From Novosphingobium sp. PhB57 (GTDB lineage Bacteria > Pseudomonadota > Alphaproteobacteria > Sphingomonadales > Sphingomonadaceae), in contig NZ_SMBO01000003.1 in the NCBI RefSeq assembly GCF_004342985.1, positions 372,001 through 436,000 of the forward strand: DNA of 64,000 bases, written 5' to 3'. Positions 7,550 to 16,128 of this stretch are shown here, piece by piece (position 1 is the first letter of the stretch; each line of letters opens with the position of its first letter). A program made the translations under genes and the position numbers. The notes beneath the pieces are model-generated. The model made no database searches. It was not told the origin of the DNA and saw nothing but the letters and a program-made list of their open reading frames with translations.

Positions 7550-8673
7550 GCGAGCGCCCCTTGCCGCCTTTGACGCAGATCCCGGCGGACTTGCGCAGCC
7601 TTGCCGACTATGCCCGCCGCGCGGCCGATCACTTCACGGTCGAGGCCTGGCACCATCTGGAGGAAGGCTCGGGCGAAGGGCAGACGCTGCGCCTCAACCG
7701 CACCGCTTTCGCCCGCCGGGGTTTACTCCCCCGCGCCATGGCGGACCTGCGCGGCGGCGAGACTGCGCTCGACCTGTTCGGACGCCGTCACGCAGCCCCG
7801 CTGATGCTGGCCCCGCTGGCCTATCAGCGCCTGGCCCATCCCGACGGTGAACTGGCGGTCGTCCGCGCCGCCACGGCGCTCGACACCGGCATGATCGTCA
7901 GCACGCTTGCCAGCTTCACGCTGGAGGAGATTGCCGAAGCGGGCCGTTCCTTCGCCGGCGAACTCGGCAAGGACGGAGCGCCCTTGTGGTTCCAGCTCTA
8001 CCTTCAGCCGGACCGCCGCCACAGCCTCGATCTGGTCCGGCGCGCGGAAGCCGCCGGTTACGAAGCGATCGTGCTCACCATCGATGCGGCGATCAAGCTC
8101 TCCGGCATGACCCTGCCGCCGGGGGTCTCCGCGGCGAACCTCGCCGGCATGCCGATGCCCCGCCATACCGCCACCCCGGGCGGGCGCATCCTGCTCGGCA
8201 CACCGCTGGCCGATGCCGCGCCGCGCTGGGAGGACCTGGCCTGGCTTCGCGAAGCGACGCGCCTGCCGATCCTGGTCAAGGGCATGGTCCTGGGCGAAGA
8301 CGCCCGCCGCGCCGTGGACCTCGGCGCGGACGGCCTGATCGTCTCGAACCACGGCGGCCGGGTGCTCGACGGGCTGCCGAGTGCGCTCGACATGATCGAG
8401 GATGTGGCGGCCGCGGTGGACGGCCGCATACCGCTGTTGGTGGATGGCGGATTCCGGTCGGGCACGGACATGGTCAAGGCTCTGGCGCTCGGCGCCCGCT
8501 CCGTGCTGATCGGCAGGCCGCAGATGCACGCCCTGGCAGTCGCCGGAATGCCGGGGGTCGCCCATGCGATCCACCTGCTGCGCACCGAGCTGGAAGTGAC
8601 CATGGCAGGGCTCGGCTGCCCCAGGCTTGCCGATATCACGCGGGAGCGAGTCATTACCCTTTCCGGCGCGTGA
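7534..8673 (+). CDS. FMN-dependent alpha-hydroxy-acid oxidizing protein (LldD-like)
   Basis: The 379-residue TIM-barrel flavoenzyme oxidises an L-2-hydroxy acid such as lactate to the oxo acid. The signature SNHGGRVLDGLPS, with the catalytic base His, lies near residues 269-281. Other conserved parts are PLMLAPLAYQRLAHPDGELA, WFQLYLQ, VLTIDA and the FMN phosphate-binding LLVDGGFRSGTDMVKALALGA. The ATG at 7534 overlaps piuC by 16 bases; a GTG at 7546 would give a tight GTGA overlap. Either way the two genes are translationally coupled. A hydroxyacid oxidase inside an iron operon could act on a hydroxycarboxylate released from an iron ligand, but that is a guess. Confidence 0.9.
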   Translation: MVLDVSERPLPPLTQIPADLRSLADYARRAADHFTVEAWHHLEEGSGEGQTLRLNRTAFARRGLLPRAMADLRGGETALDLFGRRHAAPLMLAPLAYQRLAHPDGELAVVRAATALDTGMIVSTLASFTLEEIAEAGRSFAGELGKDGAPLWFQLYLQPDRRHSLDLVRRAEAAGYEAIVLTIDAAIKLSGMTLPPGVSAANLAGMPMPRHTATPGGRILLGTPLADAAPRWEDLAWLREATRLPILVKGMVLGEDARRAVDLGADGLIVSNHGGRVLDGLPSALDMIEDVAAAVDGRIPLLVDGGFRSGTDMVKALALGARSVLIGRPQMHALAVAGMPGVAHAIHLLRTELEVTMAGLGCPRLADITRERVITLSGA

Positions 8674-8856
8674 TACCGCGCTTTCCCGCGCCCACTCATC
8701 TCCCGTAAATCTCCGCAAAGGCATGCCACCCCCGCCGCTCGGTTAGGCGAGGCGGCAAGTGGTGCGACGCTGTCACCAATTAATACAAATTGAGACGCCC
8801 CAAAGGGCGCGAACTTTGTCATGGCAGCAACAAAACAAGATGAGGGAATTACGAAA

Positions 8857-11679
8857 GTGGTGCGACTCCGTTTCGGTCTGCTGGCGTCGGCCGCCCTGGT
8901 GGCGTGGCCTGTCGTCTCTGCTCATGCGCAATCGACTTCCGGCACTGCCGCGAATTCGGCGTCCACACCGGCCCAACAAACACCTGCGACGAATATACCT
9001 GCGGCGAATGCTCCCACGACGAGCGCCCCTGTAGCGAGCGCTCCGGTCCACGCCGCCCCCGAGGAAAGCGGCGAAGAATTCGAGATCGTCGTCGCCGGGC
9101 AGAAACCCCGCGGCTCGGTGATCGGCGATATCGCGCCCGAAGTGACTTTCAATGCCGGCGACGTGCGCGCCCTGGGTGTTTCCAGTGTCACCGAGCTGCT
9201 CGAAGAACTGGCGCCGCAAACCGAGAGCGCAGGCGGCGGTGCGCCGGTCGTGCTGCTGGAAGGCCGTCGCATCGCCAGCTTCCGCGAAGTTGGAACGATC
9301 CCGACCGAGGCGATCCAGCGCGTCGAGATCCTGCCCGAGGAAGTGGCCCTAAAGTATGGTTATTCGGCCACTCAGAAGGTCGTCAACATCATCCTGCGCC
9401 AGCGTTTCCGCGCCTTCGCCATCGAAGGCGGCGGCAAGCTCGGCACCCAGGGCGACGGGCTGGGCGTCAATACCAAGGGCGATTTCCTGGCGATCCGCCG
9501 CGGCGAACGCGTCAATATCGACGCCAACTATTCGCACGCCAATCCGATCACCGAGGCCCAGCGCGGCCTGGCCACGAGCGGCGGCGACGGCAACAACCGC
9601 ACGCTTCGCCCGGAATCGGAAGCGCTGACGCTCACCGGAACCTGGGCCAAGCCGCTATCCCATGTCTGGATCGCCACGCTCAACGGCGAGGCCACCACCA
9701 CCGACACCCAGGCTTTGCGCGGCAGCGCGGTGCCCAACGTCACCATCCCCGGCGGCAGCCCTTATGCCAGCGGCACCGCGGACGAGAGCTTCCTGCCGAC
9801 CGTCGACGGGCTTTCGCCCTTGCGCAACAGCAACAGCACCCAGACCGGCCACCTCGGGCTGACGCTGAACGGCACCACCCAGAAATGGCAGTGGAGCGTA
9901 ATCGGCAACTACGACCACAGCGACACCCGCTCGATCCAGCAGCGGCCGCTGAACCTGGCCGACTATGCAGCAGCCGTAGCCGCGGGTGATCCGCTGGCCG
10001 ATCCCTCCCTGCCGGTAGCGGGGGAATTCCTCGACTTCCTGCCGGTGAACCAGACGCGCAATTCCACCGACAGCGCCGAACTCAACCTCGTCGCCACCAC
10101 CTCGCCCCTGCAACTGCCCGCGGGCGCCGTGAACACGACGATGAAGCTGGGCGGCAATCTCGACCGTTCGGACGGCACGGTGACCCGCCTCGGCATCTCC
10201 CAGCCCACCAGCGTCGGCCGCGACCAGGGCGAGGCCTCCATCAACATCGACATTCCGCTCAGCAGCCGCGCCGTGCCGCTGTTCCCGGGTGCGGGCCGGA
10301 TCTCGCTCAACGCCAATGCCGCCGTGCGCCAGATCGGCGATTTCGGAACCTTGCGCACGTTCGGCGGCGGCCTGACCTGGAACCCCACGAGCCAGTTCAG
10401 CCTGATCGCCAGCTACCGCGACGACCAGAACGCCCCCACGGCCGCACAGCTCGGCGGCGCCGTTATCACTACGGCCAATGTCGACATCTTCGACTATACG
10501 CGCGGCGAATCCGTGCGGGTGACGGCAGTGACCGGCGGCAATCCCGACCTGAAAGCGGCGGGCATGCGCAATTTCAGACTGGGCGGGACGTTCCGGCTGA
10601 ACGATCCCAACATCACGCTCAACCTCGACTATAACCGCACCTGGCAGCGCAATCAGGTGACCGCCCTGCCCGGCGCGACCCCGGCCGTGGTCGCCGCCTT
10701 CCCCGAACGCTTCGCCCGCGATGCCGACGGCGAACTGGTCGCCGTGGACCTGCGACCGATCAACATCGCCAGCGAGGACAAGTCCCAGCTGCGCATGGGC
10801 ATCACCTTCACCAAGTCGCTCAAGACGCCGCAATCGCAGATCGATGCCATGCGCGAAAGCATGCGCAAGCGCTTCCCGAACGGCTTTCCCGGTCGCCGCG
10901 GGGGTGACAACGATGCCCCCCCGCCGCCTCCCGGCGAGGGCGACACCGCCGCAGCCGGGCGTGACGCGCCGGGCGGCGCCTCGCCCGATGCAGCGGCGAG
11001 TGCACCCGGCAACAGCGGCGGGACGGAGGCTGGCGGCGGCGAAGGCCGGAGTGGCGGCGAAGGACGCGGCCCGGGCGGCGGTGGTTTCGGCGGTCGCGGC
11101 GGTTTCGGCGGCGGCGGGTTCGGCGGTGGGGGCGGACGCGGCGGACGCTTGACGTTCTCGCTCTATCACACCTGGGTCTTCTCGGACCGCGTCGTGCTGC
11201 GCGAAGGGCAACCCGAGATCGACCTGCTCGACGGCGGCACGATCGGCGCCAGCAGCGGCGGCACCCCGCGCCACAAGCTGGAACTTCAGAGCGGCTATTC
11301 CCAGAGCGGGCTGGGCCTGCGCCTCACCGGCAGCTGGCAGAGCGGCACCACGGTCGACGGCGTGGACGGCTATCCCACCACCCAACTTCGTTTCGAGGAT
11401 TTCGCCAAGTTCGACTTGCGCCTCTTTGCAGACCTGGGCCAGCAGCCCAAGCTGGTGGACAAGATACCCTTCCTGCGCGGGGCGCGGGTGACATTCTCCG
11501 TCGCCAACCTGTTCGATGCGCGCCAGAAAGTGCGGGACGGCAACGGCAATACGCCGCTGGCCTATTCGCCTTACTACCTCGACCCGGTAGGCCGGGCTTT
11601 CCAGATCACATTCCGCAAGCTCTTCTTCACCGGACCTCCCGGAGGCCAGCAGCGCTCGGCCGGCAACACCCGGTTCTGA
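8857..11679 (+). CDS. TonB-dependent receptor with a Gly/Pro-rich insertion
   Basis: This outer-membrane receptor has about 940 residues from the GTG at 8857, which has GAGGGA 9 bases upstream. An ATG at 8821 would add 12 residues. A signal peptide ends at AHAQ, followed by an Ala/Thr/Pro-rich spacer and EIVVAGQKPRG. The plug carries VLLEGRRIASFREVG and RVEILPEEVALKYGYS. The most unusual part lies at about residues 680-768: a run of Asp/Pro then long Gly/Arg/Phe repeats (FGGRGG, FGGGGF), inserted between barrel strands and probably exposed. The C-terminus ends in F. Adjacent genes do not reveal the ligand, although the next gene has a Fur-like box. Confidence 0.88.
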   Translation: MVRLRFGLLASAALVAWPVVSAHAQSTSGTAANSASTPAQQTPATNIPAANAPTTSAPVASAPVHAAPEESGEEFEIVVAGQKPRGSVIGDIAPEVTFNAGDVRALGVSSVTELLEELAPQTESAGGGAPVVLLEGRRIASFREVGTIPTEAIQRVEILPEEVALKYGYSATQKVVNIILRQRFRAFAIEGGGKLGTQGDGLGVNTKGDFLAIRRGERVNIDANYSHANPITEAQRGLATSGGDGNNRTLRPESEALTLTGTWAKPLSHVWIATLNGEATTTDTQALRGSAVPNVTIPGGSPYASGTADESFLPTVDGLSPLRNSNSTQTGHLGLTLNGTTQKWQWSVIGNYDHSDTRSIQQRPLNLADYAAAVAAGDPLADPSLPVAGEFLDFLPVNQTRNSTDSAELNLVATTSPLQLPAGAVNTTMKLGGNLDRSDGTVTRLGISQPTSVGRDQGEASINIDIPLSSRAVPLFPGAGRISLNANAAVRQIGDFGTLRTFGGGLTWNPTSQFSLIASYRDDQNAPTAAQLGGAVITTANVDIFDYTRGESVRVTAVTGGNPDLKAAGMRNFRLGGTFRLNDPNITLNLDYNRTWQRNQVTALPGATPAVVAAFPERFARDADGELVAVDLRPINIASEDKSQLRMGITFTKSLKTPQSQIDAMRESMRKRFPNGFPGRRGGDNDAPPPPPGEGDTAAAGRDAPGGASPDAAASAPGNSGGTEAGGGEGRSGGEGRGPGGGGFGGRGGFGGGGFGGGGGRGGRLTFSLYHTWVFSDRVVLREGQPEIDLLDGGTIGASSGGTPRHKLELQSGYSQSGLGLRLTGSWQSGTTVDGVDGYPTTQLRFEDFAKFDLRLFADLGQQPKLVDKIPFLRGARVTFSVANLFDARQKVRDGNGNTPLAYSPYYLDPVGRAFQITFRKLFFTGPPGGQQRSAGNTRF

Positions 11680-11687
11680 ACGACAGG

Positions 11688-11716
11688 GCGAAGGCGGCCC
11701 GATCCGCCGCCTTCGC
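11688..11716 (+). terminator. Hairpin after the Gly-rich receptor
   Basis: GCGAAGGCGG and CCGCCTTCGC form a perfect 10-bp stem with a 9-base loop, 8 bases after the stop codon. No T-run follows. Confidence 0.55.
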
Positions 11717-11775
11717 CTCGCCGGATCGAAGCTTGAAGCGAACGGCATCGGGAAGGGAAAGTTAAGGCTAGTATT

Positions 11776-11790
11776 TGCGAATGATTTGCA
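11776..11790. promoter_or_regulatory. Fur-like box upstream of an unknown gene
   Basis: TGCGAATGATTTGCA is the best copy of the repeated palindrome in this window; the flanking bases extend it to a 17-bp palindrome with 7 of 8 pairs. It lies 35 bases before the ATG at 11825. Confidence 0.65.
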
Positions 11791-11824
11791 ATAGCATTGA
11801 TTTGGCGATCTGGAGTGCCTGACG

Positions 11825-12292
11825 ATGACCTTCCACTTTCCTTCACCAATCCGGCCTTCACCAATCCGGCCTGCACCTGCTCCGCTCGCACCCGCTCACC
11901 TCTCGGCCATGCTGCCACCGAGCGTGCTGGTCGATGCGGCGCGGTGCTGGCGGCACGCTCGCGGACAGGATCGCCCCACACAGCCGTCGCTCGCCTCGTG
12001 CCTGGATACACTGGACTGCGTCGTGCTGGCGCCGGTGATCGACAGCTTCTGCCTCCTGTTCGAAGGCGCGCTCGGCCGCCCGTTCCGGGTGGGCAGGTCG
12101 CATAGCCTCTCCCCGGACGAACGGCTGATGGTGGCTCTGCTGGAAGGACCCGCGACCCGCGCCGCCGCTCTCCCCTGCGAAGAGCCGCGCGGCCGCTTGC
12201 TGGATCTCGCGATCCGCTCGACCCGGATCATGGTCGCCTTGACGCTCAAGCAGACCCGCCGGGCCAGAGCGCTCACCGAAAGCCCATCCTGA
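11825..12292 (+). CDS. Hypothetical protein behind a Fur-like box
   Basis: I do not recognise this 155-residue protein. The ATG has GGAG nine bases upstream. The N-terminus is Pro-rich and contains a duplicated 15-base unit at 11842-11871 that encodes SPIRP twice. The rest is predicted helical, with Cys residues near 42, 59, 65 and 75, a hydrophobic CVVLAPVIDSFCLLFEGALG stretch, and LSPDERLMVALLEG. There is no signal peptide and no clear membrane span. Its position directly after a strong Fur-like palindrome suggests it is made under iron limitation. It converges on the DUF3667 gene with a 4-base gap. Confidence 0.7.
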   Translation: MTFHFPSPIRPSPIRPAPAPLAPAHLSAMLPPSVLVDAARCWRHARGQDRPTQPSLASCLDTLDCVVLAPVIDSFCLLFEGALGRPFRVGRSHSLSPDERLMVALLEGPATRAAALPCEEPRGRLLDLAIRSTRIMVALTLKQTRRARALTESPS

Positions 12293-12296
12293 CCGA

Positions 12297-13337
12297 TCAG
12301 AGGCTGATCTGTGCCATGATCATCACGAAGAAGATGATCAGCGCCGTCGAGGAGAACCAGACGAGCAGCACCGTCCGCCACAAGGCGCCGAAACGGCCCA
12401 GGCCGTAAGCCCCGCGCAATTGCCGGAACATGTGGATCGGCGGGAGAAAGAACAGCACGGCCAACAGTGCATTGGCGCCGAGCCAGTCCATCACCATGCC
12501 GAGAATCACCAGCATCGTCATGAAACAGAGCGAGTAAGTGACGAAAACCGTATGGTCGTAGAGGTGAAACCGCCGACTGAACGGAAACAGCAACCACAGG
12601 AACGGCACAGAAATAGGGATCAGTGCCCAGCTGTACTTGTAGGCGTAAGTCTGAAGCTTGTAAGCGGCGAGTTCGGGGTTCTTCTTGAACTTCCTGATGG
12701 CCTTGTCGATCTGGTGGAAATCGCTGAACCGCCGGGTATCGGGAATATTTTCGGCAATGGCGGAGCGGGTGTCCTTCATCGCCTCCAGCGCCTGCTCCCT
12801 GCCGTCGATACGGCGGTCCAAGTCGCCCGTATCGGCACGGCCGTCCTTCAGTTTCTGCCGCTGGGCCTTCAAGACGCCGAGTTCGGCCTCGGTGCCGCTG
12901 ATCGCCTTGTCGAGATCGCCGCTGCGAACGGCCGGCGTTTCGCCGCCCTCACTGCCTTCGAGCGCGTGGAAGACCGCGAACATCAGGAACACGCTGAACA
13001 GGAACAGCGCGATCGGCGAGACATAGCTGGCGCGCCGCCCATCGATATATTCGCGGGTCAGCCGCCCGGGCCGCCAGGCGAGCATCGGCAGCGTCCGCCA
13101 GATCCTCCCCTCGAAATGAAACACGCCGTGCAGCAGGTCGTGGAAGAAAGCGCCCAGACTGCGATGGACATGGGCCGCCTGGCCGCAAGCGTGGCAATGC
13201 GTACCGATCAGAGACGTTCCGCAATTGAGGCAGGCCGTCTCATGCGTATGGCCCTGGCTCGCTTGCGCCGGGTCCACGGCAGTGGCAGTCAAAGTGCCCT
13301 GGCCGATTTCCGCGAGACTTTCCGAGATCCCGTTCAT
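12297..13337 (-). CDS. DUF3667 membrane protein with N-terminal zinc ribbon
   Basis: The 346-residue protein carries CLNCG and CHACGQ (C36, C39, C48, C51), a four-Cys zinc ribbon typical of DUF3667. Next comes the family's WRTLPMLAWRPGRLTREYIDGRR region and a first membrane segment (about 104-124). A charged, probably coiled-coil middle (about 135-210) follows, then three or four hydrophobic helices to the C-terminus. The family is common in Bacteroidota and Proteobacteria and has no assigned function. It probably lies in the inner membrane with the ribbon in the cytoplasm. The gene stands 74 bases downstream of the ParA-like gene on the same strand. Confidence 0.85.
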   Translation of the reverse strand: MNGISESLAEIGQGTLTATAVDPAQASQGHTHETACLNCGTSLIGTHCHACGQAAHVHRSLGAFFHDLLHGVFHFEGRIWRTLPMLAWRPGRLTREYIDGRRASYVSPIALFLFSVFLMFAVFHALEGSEGGETPAVRSGDLDKAISGTEAELGVLKAQRQKLKDGRADTGDLDRRIDGREQALEAMKDTRSAIAENIPDTRRFSDFHQIDKAIRKFKKNPELAAYKLQTYAYKYSWALIPISVPFLWLLFPFSRRFHLYDHTVFVTYSLCFMTMLVILGMVMDWLGANALLAVLFFLPPIHMFRQLRGAYGLGRFGALWRTVLLVWFSSTALIIFFVMIMAQISL

Positions 13338-13411
13338 GCGTTTCCCCCTGAAACGCCGATGAACCTACCGCGTTGTCGCCGCCCTGAACAGTCGTTCCGG
13401 AGAAGCCCGCG

Positions 13412-14323
13412 TCAGACCCGCCGCTCGGCGAGTTTGGCTTCGATGGCATTCCACAGCCGGGCAAACTGCTGCGCCGCAGGGCTTTGCGGGGAATGCGCGC
13501 CGACGGGCTGGCGGTGCACCGCGCATTGTTCCACCGCGCTGGCATAAGGTACGGTCGGCCAATTGGGGTTGGCGTCGCGCGCCTGCTTGTGAAGGGCGCG
13601 CCGCAGATCCAGCATGGACAGCACGGGCAGGATCGGCGGATGACGCCGGGTATTGCCCGCAATCTCGCGCACGACCAGATCGAAGGCGCGTGCCGAAAGC
13701 GGCGATGGCGGCAGCGGCACGATCACCAGATCGGCCGCGCGGACCACTTGCGCGGACAGCTCGTTCATCACCGGAGGGCAATCGAGCACGATCCGGGCGT
13801 AGTTTCCGGCCAGTTCCTCCGTGAGCTTGGCCAGGCGCCGACGTTTGCCGATGCGCACCAGCTGGGCGTCGAGCGCGCGAATGCTTTCGTCTGCAGGAAG
13901 AACGTCGATCCCGTCCCAGGCTGTGCGCTGGATCAGGCGCGTGGGCGATCGATCGCGCGAGAAAACATCCTCGGCCAGTCCCGAACCCTTGGGTTCGAGG
14001 CCATAGAGAAACCCGGAGCCGCCCGCTGCGTCGAGGTCCCAGAGCAAGGTCGAATGCCCGTCCTGCGCCGAACACCAGGCCAGGTTGGCAGCGAACGTCG
14101 TTTTACCGACGCCGCCTTTCACGCTGTAGATGGCGATCGTTGCGCTGTTTTCCGGACGTGGCCCCTCATCCTCGTCCTCACGCGCGACTGCCGACAGCAT
14201 CCGCGCCCGCACCGATCCGCCGGCGATCCGGGGCAACTTGTTCTTCTTTCCAGCCACGCGGAGATCGTTGCCCGTCACGGCCCATCCGTCAACCGCGAAC
14301 CTTGGTATTATGGCCCAGGGCAT
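13412..14323 (-). CDS. Orphan ParA/MinD-like ATPase
   Basis: The 303-residue protein is a deviant Walker-A P-loop ATPase. KGGVGKTT lies at about 69-76, WDLDAAGG supplies the switch region and VLDCPPVMNEL the Walker-B-like strand. ParA/MinD proteins position DNA, proteins or complexes by ATP-driven dimerisation. No ParB, MinC or conjugation gene is nearby, so the cargo is unknown. The first 55 residues are weakly conserved. A downstream GTG (codon 16) or ATG (codon 42) could be the true start, because the ATG at 14323 lacks a clear ribosome site. Its 3' side faces the DUF3667 gene on the same strand. Confidence 0.85.
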   Translation of the reverse strand: MPWAIIPRFAVDGWAVTGNDLRVAGKKNKLPRIAGGSVRARMLSAVAREDEDEGPRPENSATIAIYSVKGGVGKTTFAANLAWCSAQDGHSTLLWDLDAAGGSGFLYGLEPKGSGLAEDVFSRDRSPTRLIQRTAWDGIDVLPADESIRALDAQLVRIGKRRRLAKLTEELAGNYARIVLDCPPVMNELSAQVVRAADLVIVPLPPSPLSARAFDLVVREIAGNTRRHPPILPVLSMLDLRRALHKQARDANPNWPTVPYASAVEQCAVHRQPVGAHSPQSPAAQQFARLWNAIEAKLAERRV

Positions 14324-14486
14324 TCGAACGGAACGAATGGCCGCCCAGCCAAACGGGCACGGCCCGCGCTTTCATCCGATCTCCCGCAGTCTGCACTGCA
14401 TGGGAGAACCGGAAGGAAGCGCGGGCCGAAGATGCCGCGGGATCGACTGAAAGGGCTGAATCCGGTTTCCCGGTCAGCCCGGAAAA

Positions 14487-14831
14487 TCAGCCGTCGTAGT
14501 CGCCGCCGAGCGAGGTGTTGCGGGTCGGAGCCGAGGCCGTGATGCGCAGGGCTTCGGCCGACTGGCTGAGCGAGCCGATTTCGTCCATCTCGTCGTCGTC
14601 GTCCGGCAGGACGCGCTGCATCGAGGTGACCAGCGTTTCCTTGAGGATCGAAGGGGTGACGGTTTCCTCGGCGATTTCGCGCAGGGCGACGACCGGATTC
14701 TTGTCACGATCGCGCTCGAGGGTGAGTTCCGCACCGCCCGAAATCTCGCGCGCGCGCTGCGCGGCAAGAAGGACCAGATCGAAGCGGTTGGGAATCTTGT
14801 CGACGCAATCTTCGACGGTAACGCGCGCCAT
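14487..14831 (-). CDS. rpoZ: DNA-directed RNA polymerase subunit omega
   Basis: Omega (114 residues) helps fold and assemble the beta' subunit of RNA polymerase and binds ppGpp in many proteobacteria. The start [20 protein letters not shown] is the family's N-terminal signature, and [11 protein letters not shown] follows near residues 24-34. An upstream in-frame extension is rejected because homologues begin at this Met. The acidic segment DDDDEMDE (about 80-87) and Ser-rich tail are usual in Sphingomonadales. It is transcribed apart from the tag gene, with a 65-base gap. In many relatives rpoZ stands near spoT/rel, which is not in this window. Confidence 0.96.
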   Translation of the reverse strand: MARVTVEDCVDKIPNRFDLVLLAAQRAREISGGAELTLERDRDKNPVVALREIAEETVTPSILKETLVTSMQRVLPDDDDEMDEIGSLSQSAEALRITASAPTRNTSLGGDYDG

Positions 14832-14896
14832 GGGCACTCCGTATAAAATCTGGTGGATCGGTGAACCTGGCCCGATAAGCCCCGATCCGGGCAAAG

Positions 14897-15490
14897 TCAA
14901 GAAATCTGCGCGCCGGCCACTGCGTCCCTGCGAAAGCACGTCGTCTCGTGGTCGTTGACCACGCCCACCGCCTGCAGCCAGGCATGGACGACCACCGGTC
15001 CGACGAAGCCAAAGCCCCGTTTCTTGAGCGCCGCCGACAGCGCATCGCCCGCAGCCGACCGCGCCGCGCTGCCGGTCCCGTCACCCATGGCAGGATCGCC
15101 GTCCACGAAGGACCAGACGAAAGCCGAAAAATCCTCGCCCCGCTCCTGCATGTCCAGAAAACCGCGGGCGTTGCGGATAGTGGCCTCGATCTTGGCGCGC
15201 GAGCGGACGATACCGGCATCGCCCATCAGCCGCTCGATCTCGGCAGGCCCATAGGCGGCGATGCGAAGGGGATCGAAGCCCTCGAAAGCGGCACGGAAGG
15301 CATCGCGCTTGTGAAGGATCGTTCGCCACGACAGCCCCGCCTGAAACGTGTCCAGCACCAGTTTTTCCCAAAGCGCACGGGAATCACGGATGGGCACGCC
15401 CCACTCTTCGTCATGATAGGCCCGCATGCGATCATCGCCCTCGGCCCAGCGGCAGCGGTGGATCGTTTCGGTCACGAGGTCTCTCGGCAT
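14897..15490 (-). CDS. tag: DNA-3-methyladenine glycosylase I
   Basis: Tag excises 3-methyladenine from alkylated DNA. The 197-residue product shows the zinc site of the family: C13 in HRCRWA, H26 in YHDEEWG, H181 and C185 in NDHETTC. The Glu of DEEWG and the [12 protein letters not shown] helix also match. Its start overlaps the end of the upstream alkB-like gene by 19 bases, showing translational coupling. It is the last gene of a three-gene overlapping row (2OG oxygenase, AlkB, Tag) that reads as an alkylation-repair operon. Confidence 0.96.
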   Translation of the reverse strand: MPRDLVTETIHRCRWAEGDDRMRAYHDEEWGVPIRDSRALWEKLVLDTFQAGLSWRTILHKRDAFRAAFEGFDPLRIAAYGPAEIERLMGDAGIVRSRAKIEATIRNARGFLDMQERGEDFSAFVWSFVDGDPAMGDGTGSAARSAAGDALSAALKKRGFGFVGPVVVHAWLQAVGVVNDHETTCFRRDAVAGAQIS

Positions 15491-16128
15491 CGGGCTTTCC
15501 GGAATGTGAGGTTGTAGCGCCAGGGTCCGGTCTCAGGATGGTGCCCGCGCTCCACGCTGTCCAGTCCGTGGAAAACCAGTCGCGAGGGCCCGCCCCAGAC
15601 CACCACGTCACCATGGTGCACGCGGTGCCGCCGCACTTTGTCACCGCGCGCGAGGCCTCCCCAGAGGAAGCTGGCCGAAAGCCCCAGCGACACCGAAACG
15701 ATCGGCGCCGCCCGGTCGCGCTCGTCCATGTCCTGGTGCAGCGAGAGGCGCGTCTCCGCATCGTACCGGTTGACGAGACAGGCATCGGGCAGGAAGCCAT
15801 CATATCCCGCCCTGGCTGCGGCACGCCCGGCCAGCGACAGGAAGGCCTGCGGCAAGGGCGGCCAGTTCAACCCCGTTTCCGGATCGAGCGGCTGATAGCG
15901 GTAGCCCTTGCGATCGCTGACCCACCCGGTCTCGCCGCAATTGAACATCGCGACCGACAGACGCCCGCCGCTGCGGGTCGTCATGTGCCGGAACGGTGAA
16001 ATAGCGGCGAGGCGGGGAATCTCGGCAAGCAGCGGGGAAGCCTCAGCCAGTCCGAAACCGCCCAGCAGCACCGCGCCGGGGCCGAGCGGGATGGCTTCGC
16101 GGCTTTCGGCGAACAGGTCAGGCTGCAT
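15472..16128 (-). CDS. alkB: AlkB-family Fe(II)/2-oxoglutarate DNA dealkylase
   Basis: AlkB removes methyl groups from 1-methyladenine and 3-methylcytosine by oxidative demethylation. The 218-residue protein has the iron triad H131, D133 (LHQDMDE) and H187 (LVFHGLD), and the 2-oxoglutarate/substrate motif RYNLTFR with R204 and R210. The nucleotide-recognition part includes MTTRSGGRLSVAMFNCG. Length matches E. coli AlkB (216). It overlaps both neighbours: by 11 bases with the oxygenase upstream and by 19 bases with tag downstream. No Ada regulator is nearby. Confidence 0.95.
   Translation of the reverse strand: MQPDLFAESREAIPLGPGAVLLGGFGLAEASPLLAEIPRLAAISPFRHMTTRSGGRLSVAMFNCGETGWVSDRKGYRYQPLDPETGLNWPPLPQAFLSLAGRAAARAGYDGFLPDACLVNRYDAETRLSLHQDMDERDRAAPIVSVSLGLSASFLWGGLARGDKVRRHRVHHGDVVVWGGPSRLVFHGLDSVERGHHPETGPWRYNLTFRKARCRETS

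Noticed and set aside
11040..11150. RNA-binding RGG domain in the TonB receptor
   Set aside because: The Gly/Arg/Phe run lies within an outer-membrane barrel protein with a signal peptide, so it would face the outside or periplasm rather than RNA.
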